Positions 25,875 through 36,576 of a DNA stretch of 64,000 nt are shown here, one piece after another. Under the pieces are notes generated by a model. The model made no database searches. It was not told where the DNA came from and was given only the letters and a program-made list of their open reading frames with translations. Origin of the DNA: Hyphomonas sp. (GTDB lineage Bacteria; Pseudomonadota; Alphaproteobacteria; Caulobacterales; Hyphomonadaceae). The stretch covers positions 1-64,000 of the forward strand of contig PACZ01000004.1 of assembly GCA_002700305.1 (NCBI GenBank). The letters are read 5' to 3'. Both the position numbers and the translations under genes were made by a program. The number at the start of each line of letters is the position of its first letter. Position 1 is the stretch's first letter.

Positions 25875-26726
25875 ATGCGCTGGCAAGGTGGACGCAAAGG
25901 CGGAAATATCGAGGACCGGCGCGGCATGGGCCCCGGCAAGGTGGCGGGCGGCGGTATCGGTGTCATCATCATCGCGCTGATCGGCTATTTCGTGCTGGGT
26001 CTGGAGCCTGAGGAAGTTGCCCAGATCGTCGGCGACCAGTCGGCAGGCAACGCGGCCAGCACGCAGGAAGGCGTCCGGGGCACACCGGAAGACGAAGCGG
26101 GCCAGTTCGTCGACATCATCGGCGCCAATATCAATGATGTGTGGAGCCAGGCGCTCCGCGGCTATCGCGCGCCGACCGTCGTGCTCTACGAACAAGGCAC
26201 CGGCACAGGCTGCGGCTATGGCCAGGCCGCCATGGGGCCGTTCTACTGCCCGGCTGACCAGACCGTCTATCTCGACCTCGGCTTCTGGCAGGACATGCAG
26301 ACCCAGCTCGGCGCCTCCGGGGCTGACTTCGCCAAGGCTTACGTGATCGCGCATGAGTTTGGCCACCATGTTCAGAAGCTGACCGGCGCCAGCGACAAGG
26401 TGCGCCAGGCCCAGCAGGCTGCCCGCAGCCAGGAAGAGGCCAATGCCTGGTCCATCGCGCTGGAACTGCAGGCCGACTGCTATGCCGGTGTCTGGGCAGC
26501 CCATGCTGCGCAGGTCTCAGACGGCGCGGTTGCGCTGGAACCGGGCGATGTCGAGGAGGGCCTGCGCACCGCCCAGGCCATCGGCGACGACATGATCCAG
26601 AAGCGCATGACCGGCAAGGTGACGCCGGAAGCCTTCACCCATGGCACGGCGGACCAGCGGGTCGAATGGCTGCGCCGCGGTCTTACCACCGGCGATCCGA
26701 ATGCCTGCGATACGTTCAGCCAGTAA
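25875..26726 (+). CDS. ypfJ: Neutral zinc metallopeptidase YpfJ family
   Basis: 283 residues. The short cytoplasmic N-terminus is rich in Gly and Arg (RWQGGRKGGNIEDRRGMG), then comes one membrane helix (VIIIALIGYFVLG). The outer domain has the zinc motif HEFGHHVQ, an upstream YCPADQTVYLDLGFW and downstream SIALELQADCYAGVW. This matches the YpfJ/zinc_peptidase family. Single gene; substrate not known. Confidence 0.92.
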   Translation: MRWQGGRKGGNIEDRRGMGPGKVAGGGIGVIIIALIGYFVLGLEPEEVAQIVGDQSAGNAASTQEGVRGTPEDEAGQFVDIIGANINDVWSQALRGYRAPTVVLYEQGTGTGCGYGQAAMGPFYCPADQTVYLDLGFWQDMQTQLGASGADFAKAYVIAHEFGHHVQKLTGASDKVRQAQQAARSQEEANAWSIALELQADCYAGVWAAHAAQVSDGAVALEPGDVEEGLRTAQAIGDDMIQKRMTGKVTPEAFTHGTADQRVEWLRRGLTTGDPNACDTFSQ

Positions 26727-26838
26727 AGGCAGCCTTCAGCCAACCTGCGGTGAACACGTCAGTTTTCCTCATTGCTGCGCCCCGGCCCCTCCCCTAAAGA
26801 CGGCGGAGAGAACGCAGGTACACGAGTGAGGAAACGAC

Positions 26839-28125
26839 ATGACCGACACACCGCAGGGCTTTGACACGCTGGCCATTCACGCAGGCACCGAGGCCGACCC
26901 GGCCACCGGCGCGCGCCAGGTACCGATCTATCAGACGACGGCTTATGTCTTCCGCGATGCCGACCATGCTGCGGCCCTCTTCGGCCTGCAGGAAGTCGGC
27001 TACATCTATTCCCGCCTGACCAACCCGACGATCGGCGCGCTGCAAAACCGCATCGCCGCGCTGGAAGGCGGCGCGGGCGCGGTCTGCTGCTCGTCCGGCC
27101 ATGCGGCGCAGATCATGGCGCTGTTCCCGCTGATGGCGCCCGGCCGCAATATTGTGGCCTCGACGCGCCTCTATGGCGGCACGATCACCCAGTTCAGCCA
27201 GACCTTCAAACGCTTCGGCTGGTCGTGCACCTTTGTCGACTTCGACGATCTGGACGCCGTGAAAGCCGCGATCGATGACGACACCCGCGCCATCTTCTGC
27301 GAGACCATCGCAAACCCCGGCGGCTATATCACCGATCTCGACGCCGTTGCAGCCATCGCGGACGAGGCCGGCATTCCGCTGATCGTCGACAATACGACGG
27401 CCACCCCCTACCTCTGCCGCCCGATTGATCATGGCGCGACCCTGGTGGTGCACTCGCTAACGAAATACATGACCGGCAACGGCACGGTCACCGGCGGCGT
27501 GGTGGTCGATTCCGGCAAGTTCGACTGGTCGGCCAGCGACAAGTTCCCCTCCCTCTCCCAGCCGGAACCGGCCTATCACGGCCTCACCTTCCACGAGACG
27601 TTCGGCCCGGCCGCCTTCACTTTCCACGGCATCGCCATCGGCCTGCGTGACCTGGGCATGACGATGAACCCGCAAGGTGCGCACTACACGCTGATGGGCA
27701 TCGAGACCCTGTCGCTGCGCATGGAGAAACACATTGCCAATGCGAAGAAGATCGCCGCCTGGCTGGAAGGGCACGAGGCCGTCGCAGGCGTCACCTATGC
27801 CGGGCTCGACAGCTCCCCCTACAAGGACCGCATCCCGAAAATCTGCCCGAAAGGCGCTGGCGCGCTGTTCACTGTGCAGCTGAAGGGCGGCTACACGGCA
27901 TGCACCAAGTTCGTGGCAGGGCTGAACCTGTTCAGTCACGTTGCGAACCTTGGCGATGCCCGCTCGCTGGTCATCCACCCAGCCTCGACCACGCACCGTC
28001 AGTTGACGGAAGAGCAGCAGATCGCCGCCGGCGCCTCGCCGGACACGGTCCGCCTCTCCATCGGCATCGAAGATGCCGACGATTTGATCGCCGATCTGGA
28101 CCAGGCCCTGAAAGCGGCGGGCTGA
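26839..28125 (+). CDS. metY: O-acetylhomoserine sulfhydrylase, PLP enzyme
   Basis: 428 residues, Cys/Met metabolism PLP family. It makes homocysteine from O-acetylhomoserine and sulfide, with possible cysteine synthase side activity. Marks are QGFDTLAIHAGTEADPATGARQVPIYQTTAYVF at the N-terminus, YSRLTNPT, CCSSGHAAQIM, and the PLP lysine in HSLTKYMTGNG. The length is that of MetY rather than MetB/MetZ (about 390-400). A strong terminator follows. A LysR regulator of the CysB/YeiE kind and the yeiH exporter gene lie next, suggesting a sulfur-related neighbourhood. Confidence 0.94.
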   Translation: MTDTPQGFDTLAIHAGTEADPATGARQVPIYQTTAYVFRDADHAAALFGLQEVGYIYSRLTNPTIGALQNRIAALEGGAGAVCCSSGHAAQIMALFPLMAPGRNIVASTRLYGGTITQFSQTFKRFGWSCTFVDFDDLDAVKAAIDDDTRAIFCETIANPGGYITDLDAVAAIADEAGIPLIVDNTTATPYLCRPIDHGATLVVHSLTKYMTGNGTVTGGVVVDSGKFDWSASDKFPSLSQPEPAYHGLTFHETFGPAAFTFHGIAIGLRDLGMTMNPQGAHYTLMGIETLSLRMEKHIANAKKIAAWLEGHEAVAGVTYAGLDSSPYKDRIPKICPKGAGALFTVQLKGGYTACTKFVAGLNLFSHVANLGDARSLVIHPASTTHRQLTEEQQIAAGASPDTVRLSIGIEDADDLIADLDQALKAAG

Positions 28126-28150
28126 CGCCGTCCCCTCCGGTAAAGACAAA

Positions 28151-28176
28151 GGGCAGCCCATTGGCTGCCCTTTTTT
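28151..28176 (+). terminator. Rho-independent terminator after metY
   Basis: GGGCAGCC-CATT-GGCTGCCC followed by six T. It lies between metY and the convergent LysR gene and ends metY transcription. Confidence 0.92.
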
Positions 28177-28197
28177 ACGGCGGTCAGATTGGACCGC

Positions 28198-29067
28198 TCA
28201 GAGTCCCAACAGCACGTCTGCTGCCTTGCTCAGCCGGCGCTCCTTGTGGTGGAGCGCATAAAAATGGCGGACCGGGAGGGACATGTTCACGGCCACCAGG
28301 TCGCCGCGGGCAATCAGGGGCGCAACCACCGCACCTGAAACCGCCGCCACACCGGACGTGCCGCGGATGGCCGAGACAACGGCCTCATTGGACGGCAGTT
28401 CCAGCGCGATGGTCAGGTCCGCCTGCGCAAGCCCTCGCCCGGCAAGCGCGTCCATCAGCGCCGCCCGCGTGCCGGAGCCCGCTTCCCGCATCACCCATTT
28501 CGCCGCAGCAAGGTCCGTATCCGAGAGTGGGTGTCCATCTGCAAACGGATGTTTGCGGTCGGTTACGACCATCATCGCGTCCCTTGCCACCAGCCTGACA
28601 TGCAGGGCGGGTGCATCGATCTCGCCTTCAATGAAGCCTAGCTCGGCCTGCCCGTTCAGAACGGCATCGGCGACACTCCGGGTATTGCCGACCTCCAGAC
28701 GGACGTCGATCCCCGGATGATCGTCATGAAAGCGCATCAGGCGCGGCGGCAGCCAGTAATTCGCAATCGTCTGGCTGGCCTGTGCACGCAGCGTGCCGCG
28801 GCGCAACTCGCCCAGTTCGCTTAGCACCAGCCCCGCTGCCTCAGCCCGCGCCAAGGTCGCCTTCGCCTCGCCCAGAAAGACACGGCCCGCTTCCGTCAGC
28901 TCAATGCCGCGCCCCACCCGGTCGAACAGCGCCACATTGTAATATGCCTCCAGCACCCGGATCGACGCGCTGACGGCCGAGGCCGTCAGACCGATATCTG
29001 CCGCTGCACGGGTCAGATGCTCCCGCTCGGCCACGGCCACGAAAATGCGCAATTGTTCGAGGGTCAT
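28198..29067 (-). CDS. LysR family regulator (YeiE-like)
   Basis: 289 residues. N-terminal winged helix (TLEQLRIFVAVAEREHLTRAAADIGLTASAVSASIRVLEAYYNVALFDRVGR), then the LysR substrate-binding domain. ATG 29067 is preferred over TTG 29079. The gene is divergent from yeiH, the common arrangement of LysR genes with their target. A 16-base inverted repeat lies in the gap. The ligand is not visible; sulfite or another sulfur compound is a guess from the YeiH/YeiE pairing. Confidence 0.9.
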   Translation of the reverse strand: MTLEQLRIFVAVAEREHLTRAAADIGLTASAVSASIRVLEAYYNVALFDRVGRGIELTEAGRVFLGEAKATLARAEAAGLVLSELGELRRGTLRAQASQTIANYWLPPRLMRFHDDHPGIDVRLEVGNTRSVADAVLNGQAELGFIEGEIDAPALHVRLVARDAMMVVTDRKHPFADGHPLSDTDLAAAKWVMREAGSGTRAALMDALAGRGLAQADLTIALELPSNEAVVSAIRGTSGVAAVSGAVVAPLIARGDLVAVNMSLPVRHFYALHHKERRLSKAADVLLGL

Positions 29068-29103
29068 CTCTTCGTCCAATTTTTTCGAATGGTATGTACA
29101 TGA

Positions 29104-29119
29104 TTATTCGTTAGAATAA
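29104..29119. promoter_or_regulatory. Candidate LysR operator
   Basis: Perfect inverted repeat TTATTC-GTTA-GAATAA, which contains the T-N11-A signature of LysR sites, in the 100-base gap between the divergent LysR and yeiH genes. It is centred about 45 bases from the LysR start and about 56 bases before yeiH. Confidence 0.65.
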
Positions 29120-29167
29120 CATGATTGATGCTGGCATCTGTTTTCCGTCCAGAGAAAGGCGGAAACC

Positions 29168-30178
29168 ATGCTGTTCCAGCGCACCCGATCCATCATGCCC
29201 GGCCTCGTGCTGGCGGCGCTGATCGCCCTGCTGGCAGCGGGGCTGCAAGTGGCGGAAGTGCAGGTGTTCGGCCGCGCCTGGTTTGAGGCGCTGGTGCTGG
29301 CGATCCTGCTGGGCGTGGCGTTCCATACGATTTTCGGCCTGCACGACCAGCTGCGCCCCGGCGTGCACTTTTCCTCGAAACTGTTGCTGGAGGCGGCCAT
29401 CGTGCTGCTTGGCGCCTCTGTCAGCGCCGCGGCCATCGGCAAAGCGGGCCTGCCGCTGGTGGCGGCGATTGCCGGGGTCGTCTTCGCGGCCATCGCGATC
29501 AGCTATGGCATCGGACGCGTGATCGGCCTGCCGCACAAGCTGGCGCTTCTGGTCGCCTGCGGAAATTCGATCTGCGGCAACTCCGCCATCGTCGCGGCCG
29601 CGCCGGTGATCGAGGCAGAGTCGGAACATGTCACGGCCTCCATCGCCTTTACCGCCGCCCTCGGCATTCTCGTCGTTCTGTTCCTGCCCCTGTTCAAGCT
29701 GCAACTGGATATGAGCGAACGGCAATATGGCGTGCTGGCGGGCCTGACCGTCTATGCCGTGCCGCAGGTGCTGGCCGCAACGGCGCCTGTGGGCCTTCTC
29801 TCGACGCAGGTGGGCACGCTGGTCAAACTGATCCGTGTGCTGTTGCTTGGTCCGGTGATCCTGTTGCTCGGCCTTGCGGGCGGAAAAGCGGCAGGCGCCA
29901 GCCGCCCGGGCCTCAGCCGCCTCGTGCCGTGGTTCATCATCGGCTTCCTCGCCATGATGGCCCTGCGCAGCGCCAACCTGATCCCGGCAGCCGCCCTGCC
30001 CCCGATCGCGGCGGCCTCAACGCTGCTCACCCTTGTTTCGATGGCGGCCCTCGGCCTGATGGTAGATCTGCGCGCCGTCCTCGCCAGCGGCGGACGTGTG
30101 CTGACCGCCGGGGTGCTCTCACTTGCCGTCCTGATCGGCGCCAGCTTCCTCGTTCTGACGGGGCTGCACATCCAATAA
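29168..30178 (+). CDS. yeiH: YeiH/UPF0324 family membrane protein, putative anion (sulfate) exporter
   Basis: 336 residues with about ten membrane segments, YeiH/Cons_hypoth698 family. Characteristic pieces are FEALVLAILLGVAFHTIF, GVHFSSKLLLEAAIVLLGASVS, and the signature ACGNSICGNSAIVAAAPVI. The family is annotated as putative sulfate exporter without firm proof. Divergent from a LysR regulator with an operator-like palindrome between them. Confidence 0.9.
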   Translation: MLFQRTRSIMPGLVLAALIALLAAGLQVAEVQVFGRAWFEALVLAILLGVAFHTIFGLHDQLRPGVHFSSKLLLEAAIVLLGASVSAAAIGKAGLPLVAAIAGVVFAAIAISYGIGRVIGLPHKLALLVACGNSICGNSAIVAAAPVIEAESEHVTASIAFTAALGILVVLFLPLFKLQLDMSERQYGVLAGLTVYAVPQVLAATAPVGLLSTQVGTLVKLIRVLLLGPVILLLGLAGGKAAGASRPGLSRLVPWFIIGFLAMMALRSANLIPAAALPPIAAASTLLTLVSMAALGLMVDLRAVLASGGRVLTAGVLSLAVLIGASFLVLTGLHIQ

Positions 30179-30276
30179 AGGGTGCGGGTTGAACCAGATA
30201 GAAGAAATTCAACCAAAGCGTTCAACCCGACATAAGCGCTTGTCTGTCATCATCGCCTGCTCGGAAAGGGCCGGTG

Positions 30277-30828
30277 ATGATTTCAGAAGACATACGCACT
30301 TCGTTGAAGATGGCAGCGCAAGCCTGGTCACCGGCCTCACCGGCTCAGACAGGTGTGTATGCAGTCTACCTGAACGACGGCGCCAATCTGCCTGAACTCG
30401 ATATTCCGCCGGACGGACTGCTCTATGTCGGCATGACGAAAAAGGGGTTTGCCGCGCGGGACCATTTCTATCCGCAGAACGGATCGAGCGGCAGCACGCT
30501 CCGGCGCTCCCTGGGCGCCCTCCTGAAGGACGACCTGAATCTGACCGCCCTGCCCCGGGATAAATCCGGCCGATGGCAGAGCCACTATAATTACCGCTTC
30601 CCGGTCGAGGGCGAAGCGGCCCTGTCGGAATGGATGTTCCGCTCACTGATGCTCGCGCGCATCCCATTCGAAGGCGACATTGCCGCCGCCGAGGGCAAGC
30701 TGATTGCCCTCCTCAAACCGCCGTTGAACCTGACAGGATGGTCAAACAAGCAACGCGCCATGTTGCTTGATTGCCGCCGTGTCTGCGCGATGGAAGCGAA
30801 ACAGGCATTGGGCGCATCTGCAGCCTGA
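30277..30828 (+). CDS. GIY-YIG nuclease-like protein
   Basis: 183 residues. The domain shows G-V-Y (residues 26-28) and Y-V-G (50-52) in place of GIY...YIG, an Arg shortly after (AARDHF), a Glu in LSEWMFRSLML and the C-terminal PPLN. This is the catalytic layout of GIY-YIG nucleases. The insert between motifs is longer than in UvrC or SLX1. ATG 30277 has AAAGGG upstream. Standalone members of this type are often of unknown role (repair or defence). The neighbours give no hint. Confidence 0.75.
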   Translation: MISEDIRTSLKMAAQAWSPASPAQTGVYAVYLNDGANLPELDIPPDGLLYVGMTKKGFAARDHFYPQNGSSGSTLRRSLGALLKDDLNLTALPRDKSGRWQSHYNYRFPVEGEAALSEWMFRSLMLARIPFEGDIAAAEGKLIALLKPPLNLTGWSNKQRAMLLDCRRVCAMEAKQALGASAA

Positions 30829-30850
30829 GACGTCTGATAAAGAGCAAAAC

Positions 30851-30884
30851 AAAAAAAGGCAGCCAATTGGCGGCCCTTTTCTTT
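30851..30884. terminator. Bidirectional terminator between GIY-YIG and DUF1254 genes
   Basis: Stem GGCAGCC-AATT-GGCGGCC (one mismatch) flanked by seven A on the left and TTTTCTTTT on the right. It can end the convergent genes on both sides. Confidence 0.7.
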
Positions 30885-30901
30885 TGGGTCTCCGGATGGC
30901 G

Positions 30902-32368
30902 TTACTGCTTCTGCCAGTTTTCCGGGAACCATTCCTTGCTGAGGATTTCTTCGGTCGGCCCGTAAATCCGCATGACGATGTTCAACTGGATATCCTTGTC
31001 CCGGGTGCTCGGAATCCAGTTGGGGACATAGTCAGCGTCCTTCGGCGGTTCCGGCGAAATGAAGAGACGAAGTGATCCGTCCTCCTCATATTTCAGGCCC
31101 GGCGTGTTGTCGCCGATCCGGAACTTGTCCCAATCATTCGCAATCAGCTGCGCCGTTGCCATATCGTACAGGGTGATGGACCAGAACTCCTTGACGGGAG
31201 GCGGTGACGCAAGCCGCAGCTCATAGGACTCCCCGCCCGTCATATTCTTCCGATCCGAATCCAGCGTCGTGGTGATGTAGACGGACTCCTCTTTCACGTT
31301 CACGAGGATGCCGTACTCCGTCAGCGCTGCCCGCAGCAGCCACGACCAGTCTGGCGTGGAGACCTCCGGCGGGGTCATGCTCCAGCCACGCAGGCGAGAT
31401 GCCAGAGGAGTCGTCCGGATCATGCGCTGGCTATCCCGCGCCGTTTCCTTCAGCCCCGCCATAAAGACCGGATTGGGCTCCAGGCCGGCGCCCGGAATGA
31501 TTTCCTCGAAGATATCCGCCGCGTAGGCATCTTTTCCGTAAGGCGGATTGCGCCGGAGGATTTCGCGGTAATTGTCGAAAATCGCGAGCGTTTGCCGCGC
31601 ATTCGGGTCGATCAGTTCATAGCTCTGCCCCGGCACGCTGCTGCCTGGCACTGGTACGTCCGTCATCGTGCTCAGCGGCGCCACCTCTACCGCATCGAGA
31701 AGGGCCTGCGCCTTTGCCACGTCTTCCGGGATTTCGGGACTCACACGGATACGCCCGAGCAGCGCCACTGTGTTTGTCGGCGAGTCCAGGCGAATGACGC
31801 CCTCAGGCAATGCCCCCTGCCAGCCCGGACCGACCAGCGCGACCTGCTGGCCACCTTGCGGATAATGCTGGCGCGAGACGTTGGCGATAATGTTGTGCCA
31901 GGCATCCACGAACATGAAGGTGTAATAGCGGCCATCCTCGATCGGCGGGATCGTCAGGATCTGCGGCTGCTCCGCGAGATCGAAAAAGGACACGATGTTC
32001 AGGACATCAAGGTTCGGCGTGACATAGATCTCGTCGTCGGCAGTGGGCGGATCACGATATTTGAGGAGCGAATTGATCTTCGCTCCGTTCTTGAGGACGA
32101 AGTCACGCTCTTCCAGGATCATGCGCCAGCGGCCGTAGAACCAGAGATAGGCCTGCCCGCCGAGATCATAAGCGTGTTTCTCGGCAAACTCGATCACAGG
32201 ATACGGTTCCACATCGCCCAGTTCGGAGACGGATGCATCGCCCATTCCGGAGGTCGCAGCGCGAATGCCGACGGACAAAGTCCGGTTTTTTGCAACGATG
32301 ACGGCAGTCAGCGCGCATGCGGCGATCAGGATCACCCCCATTACAACGCTAGTCAGGATACGCTTCAA
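30902..32368 (-). CDS. DUF1254/DUF1214 domain exported protein
   Basis: 488 residues. TTG at 32368 is the start, with GAGGGGG just upstream; no better ATG exists. An N-terminal membrane anchor or signal (MKRILTSVVMGVILIAACALTAVIVA) is followed by a DUF1254 region (YVTPNLDVLNIVSFFDLAEQPQILTIP, RYYTFMFVDAWHNIIANVS) and a C-terminal DUF1214 region (YELRLASPPPVKEFWSITLYDM, LFISPEPPKDADYVPNWIP). Proteins of this type are found widely in proteobacteria with no firm biochemical role. Monocistronic. Confidence 0.9.
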   Translation of the reverse strand: MKRILTSVVMGVILIAACALTAVIVAKNRTLSVGIRAATSGMGDASVSELGDVEPYPVIEFAEKHAYDLGGQAYLWFYGRWRMILEERDFVLKNGAKINSLLKYRDPPTADDEIYVTPNLDVLNIVSFFDLAEQPQILTIPPIEDGRYYTFMFVDAWHNIIANVSRQHYPQGGQQVALVGPGWQGALPEGVIRLDSPTNTVALLGRIRVSPEIPEDVAKAQALLDAVEVAPLSTMTDVPVPGSSVPGQSYELIDPNARQTLAIFDNYREILRRNPPYGKDAYAADIFEEIIPGAGLEPNPVFMAGLKETARDSQRMIRTTPLASRLRGWSMTPPEVSTPDWSWLLRAALTEYGILVNVKEESVYITTTLDSDRKNMTGGESYELRLASPPPVKEFWSITLYDMATAQLIANDWDKFRIGDNTPGLKYEEDGSLRLFISPEPPKDADYVPNWIPSTRDKDIQLNIVMRIYGPTEEILSKEWFPENWQKQ

Positions 32369-32466
32369 CTTAAGCCCCCTCGTGTTTGCTCTCCAAGGGC
32401 TGATGTATAGGCCGCACGCAATTTAATGCAATCGCATTACTGTGACCGGCGGATACGGTGAAGACA

Positions 32467-32497
32467 CAAAAAAACGGGCGCCGAAGCGCCCGTTTTG
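32467..32497 (-). terminator. rpoD terminator
   Basis: On the minus strand: ACGGGCGC-TTCG-GCGCCCGT followed by TTTTTTT. A UUCG-type tetraloop with perfect 8-bp stem, 35 bases after the rpoD stop. Confidence 0.92.
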
Positions 32498-32531
32498 TCG
32501 TGGCAATGCCGGCCCGGTCCCGGGCCAAAAA

Positions 32532-34520
<1,989 letters not shown>

Positions 34521-34584
34521 TCACTCTCTCTCCCGTGACATACGGCGCGCTCGCCCCGCCATACATCTCAAAGTTCCGTGCTTT

Positions 34585-36465
34585 TCAGCTTTCGCCGACT
34601 TTTCCTGCTGCCTCGTTCATGCGGGCCCTCAAAGCCCTGCGTTCCGCGACGAGCTGGTGCTTCCGCCGCCAGGCTGATGGCGACGACGTAGCATCTGCGC
34701 CAGCATCATCCATGCCAGCGTCAGCGTCCTGCTCAGCGGAACGACCTGCAACCATGTATTGCTCGAGGGCAATGAGCCATTCCCGTGCCTCGGGTCCGTC
34801 GACCGCTATCGGAGGCGTCTGGGGATATTCGTTGAGCAGACTGGCAGCGCGCATGTTCCCTGCTTCCGCTAAATGGGCGCTCAATGCCCCGCGGTCAATA
34901 GGTTTTCCTGCATCTGCGAAATCAAGCACGGCATCGCGCAGCAGGCTGACATCCGGATCGGCAAAAGCCGCCGCTGCAAGCGTTTCGGCGCCGAGGTCAA
35001 GCAGCTCCGGCGTATCGACCGCGCGCACTACCTGGCCGAGGCCGCGCAGTTTGGCCGGCGCGCCGCCTTTAAGCTCCACCTGCCCCTGTTCGCCTGAGGC
35101 GGGAAACTGTCCCGTTCCGGTGCGCTTCCTGTAGTCGCCACTGCCTTTTGGCTTGCCGCGGGCAGCCTGGCGGATTTGCCAGAAATGGTCCCGCATGCGG
35201 GATTTGAGGTCGCGTTCATACGCCGCGCGAACACCCGGATGCTGGATCTGGGCGGCTGCCGCCATCAGGCGCGCCTCCAGGCCGGCCTGGCGCTCCGGCG
35301 TGTCCAGCGGCTCGGCATCCCGCTCGCGCATCCAGAGCAGTTCGGACATCGCAATCCGCCCCTCAAGCGCATCCGACATGGCGCCGGGGCCGCGTGCGCG
35401 GATCAAATCGTCCGGATCCATGCCGTCCGGCAGCAGCACGAAGAACAGGGAACGCCCCGGCTCGACATGCGGGAGTGCCCGGTCGATCGCGCGATAGGCC
35501 GCGCCCAGTCCGGCACGGTCACCATCAAAGCAGAGGACAGGTTCCGGCCCGGCTTTCCAGATCAGGCTCAGCTGGTCTTCCGTCAGCGCCGTGCCCAGCG
35601 GGGCGACGGACATGCCAAAGCCCGCTTCGGCCAGCGCGATGGCGTCCATATAGCCTTCGCAGACGATGAGGCCACCGCCTTCGCCGCTGCCCAGCGCCTC
35701 GCGCGCCGTCTTGAATCGGTAAAGCACACGGGATTTGTGGAAGAGCGGCGTGTCGCCAGAGTTCAGGTATTTCGGCTTGGCGTCTGCTTGCAGCGCCCTG
35801 CCCCCGAACGCGATGATCCCGCCGCGCACATCGGCGATGGGGAACATGAGGCGGCCACGGAACGCGTCGTACGGTTCACCGCCCCGGTCGCTTTCCTTGG
35901 CGAGGCCGGCCTCGAGAATCTCTTTTGTGGAGAAGCCTGCAGATTTCAGATGGTCGATCGTCTTGCGCCAGTCGTCCGGGGCGTAGCCGAGCCGGTGGCG
36001 TTTCCACGCGGCGGGCCTGAGGCCGCGTCCTTCCAGATAGGTCCGCGCGGCTGCGCCTTCGGAAGAGTTCAGCCGGTCTTCGAAATAGGCCGCCGCTGCC
36101 TCACACACGGCCTGCAGCCGCTTGCGGTGATCATATTCCTCGGCGGCCTGGGGGCTCGCCTTCGGCAGCTGCATGCCCGCTTCTTCGGCGAGCTTTTCAA
36201 CAGCCTCCATGAAGGACAGCCGCTCGGTTTCCATGACGAAGCTGATGACATCGCCGCCAATGCCGGAGGAGAAATCCTTGAAGATGCGTTTCTGGTCGTT
36301 GACGTAGAAGCTCGGCGATTTCTCATTGGTGAAGGGCGACAGGCCGACCCATTCCTTGCCCTTCTTGGTGAGCTTCACCTTGCGGCCGATCACGTCCGAA
36401 GGCCGGATACGGGCCTTCAGCTCCTCAACGAAGCCATCAGGGATGCGGATGGAAGGTGGTGCCAT
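34585..36465 (-). CDS. dnaG: DNA primase DnaG
   Basis: 626 residues; makes RNA primers at the fork. Starting at ATG 36465 it begins MAPPSIRIPDGFVEELKARI. The zinc-ribbon region has the right frame (VGLSPFTNEKSPSFYVND...FKDFSSGIGGDVISFVM) but all four CHC2 ligands are replaced (Ser, Thr, Asp, Ser). The RNA polymerase core is normal: GYAPDDW, FRGRLMFPIADVRGGIIAFGGRAL, and the TOPRIM motifs VCEGYMDAIAL and FDGDRAG. A helicase-binding C-terminal region follows. An in-frame ATG at 36513 would add 16 residues. Confidence 0.95.
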   Translation of the reverse strand: MAPPSIRIPDGFVEELKARIRPSDVIGRKVKLTKKGKEWVGLSPFTNEKSPSFYVNDQKRIFKDFSSGIGGDVISFVMETERLSFMEAVEKLAEEAGMQLPKASPQAAEEYDHRKRLQAVCEAAAAYFEDRLNSSEGAAARTYLEGRGLRPAAWKRHRLGYAPDDWRKTIDHLKSAGFSTKEILEAGLAKESDRGGEPYDAFRGRLMFPIADVRGGIIAFGGRALQADAKPKYLNSGDTPLFHKSRVLYRFKTAREALGSGEGGGLIVCEGYMDAIALAEAGFGMSVAPLGTALTEDQLSLIWKAGPEPVLCFDGDRAGLGAAYRAIDRALPHVEPGRSLFFVLLPDGMDPDDLIRARGPGAMSDALEGRIAMSELLWMRERDAEPLDTPERQAGLEARLMAAAAQIQHPGVRAAYERDLKSRMRDHFWQIRQAARGKPKGSGDYRKRTGTGQFPASGEQGQVELKGGAPAKLRGLGQVVRAVDTPELLDLGAETLAAAAFADPDVSLLRDAVLDFADAGKPIDRGALSAHLAEAGNMRAASLLNEYPQTPPIAVDGPEAREWLIALEQYMVAGRSAEQDADAGMDDAGADATSSPSAWRRKHQLVAERRALRARMNEAAGKVGES

Positions 36466-36524
36466 CCGGTCAGGATACCGCGTTCCCGCCTCCGGGGAAA
36501 CGCAGCTTTTCACGTCTTCCCACG

Positions 36525-36553
36525 AAAAGAGGGCCCGGCAGTGCCGGACCCTC
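36525..36553 (-). terminator. Terminator-like hairpin between the PRC-barrel gene and dnaG
   Basis: Stem GAGGGtCCGGCA / TGCCGGgCCCTC on the minus strand followed by TTTTCGTG. It should separate PRC-barrel gene transcription from dnaG. Confidence 0.75.
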
Positions 36554-36576
36554 CTCTACTCTACTGAACCGGTGGC

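Noticed and set aside
35176-36567. 463-codon open frame antisense to dnaG
   Set aside because: Shadow of dnaG with typical antisense composition.
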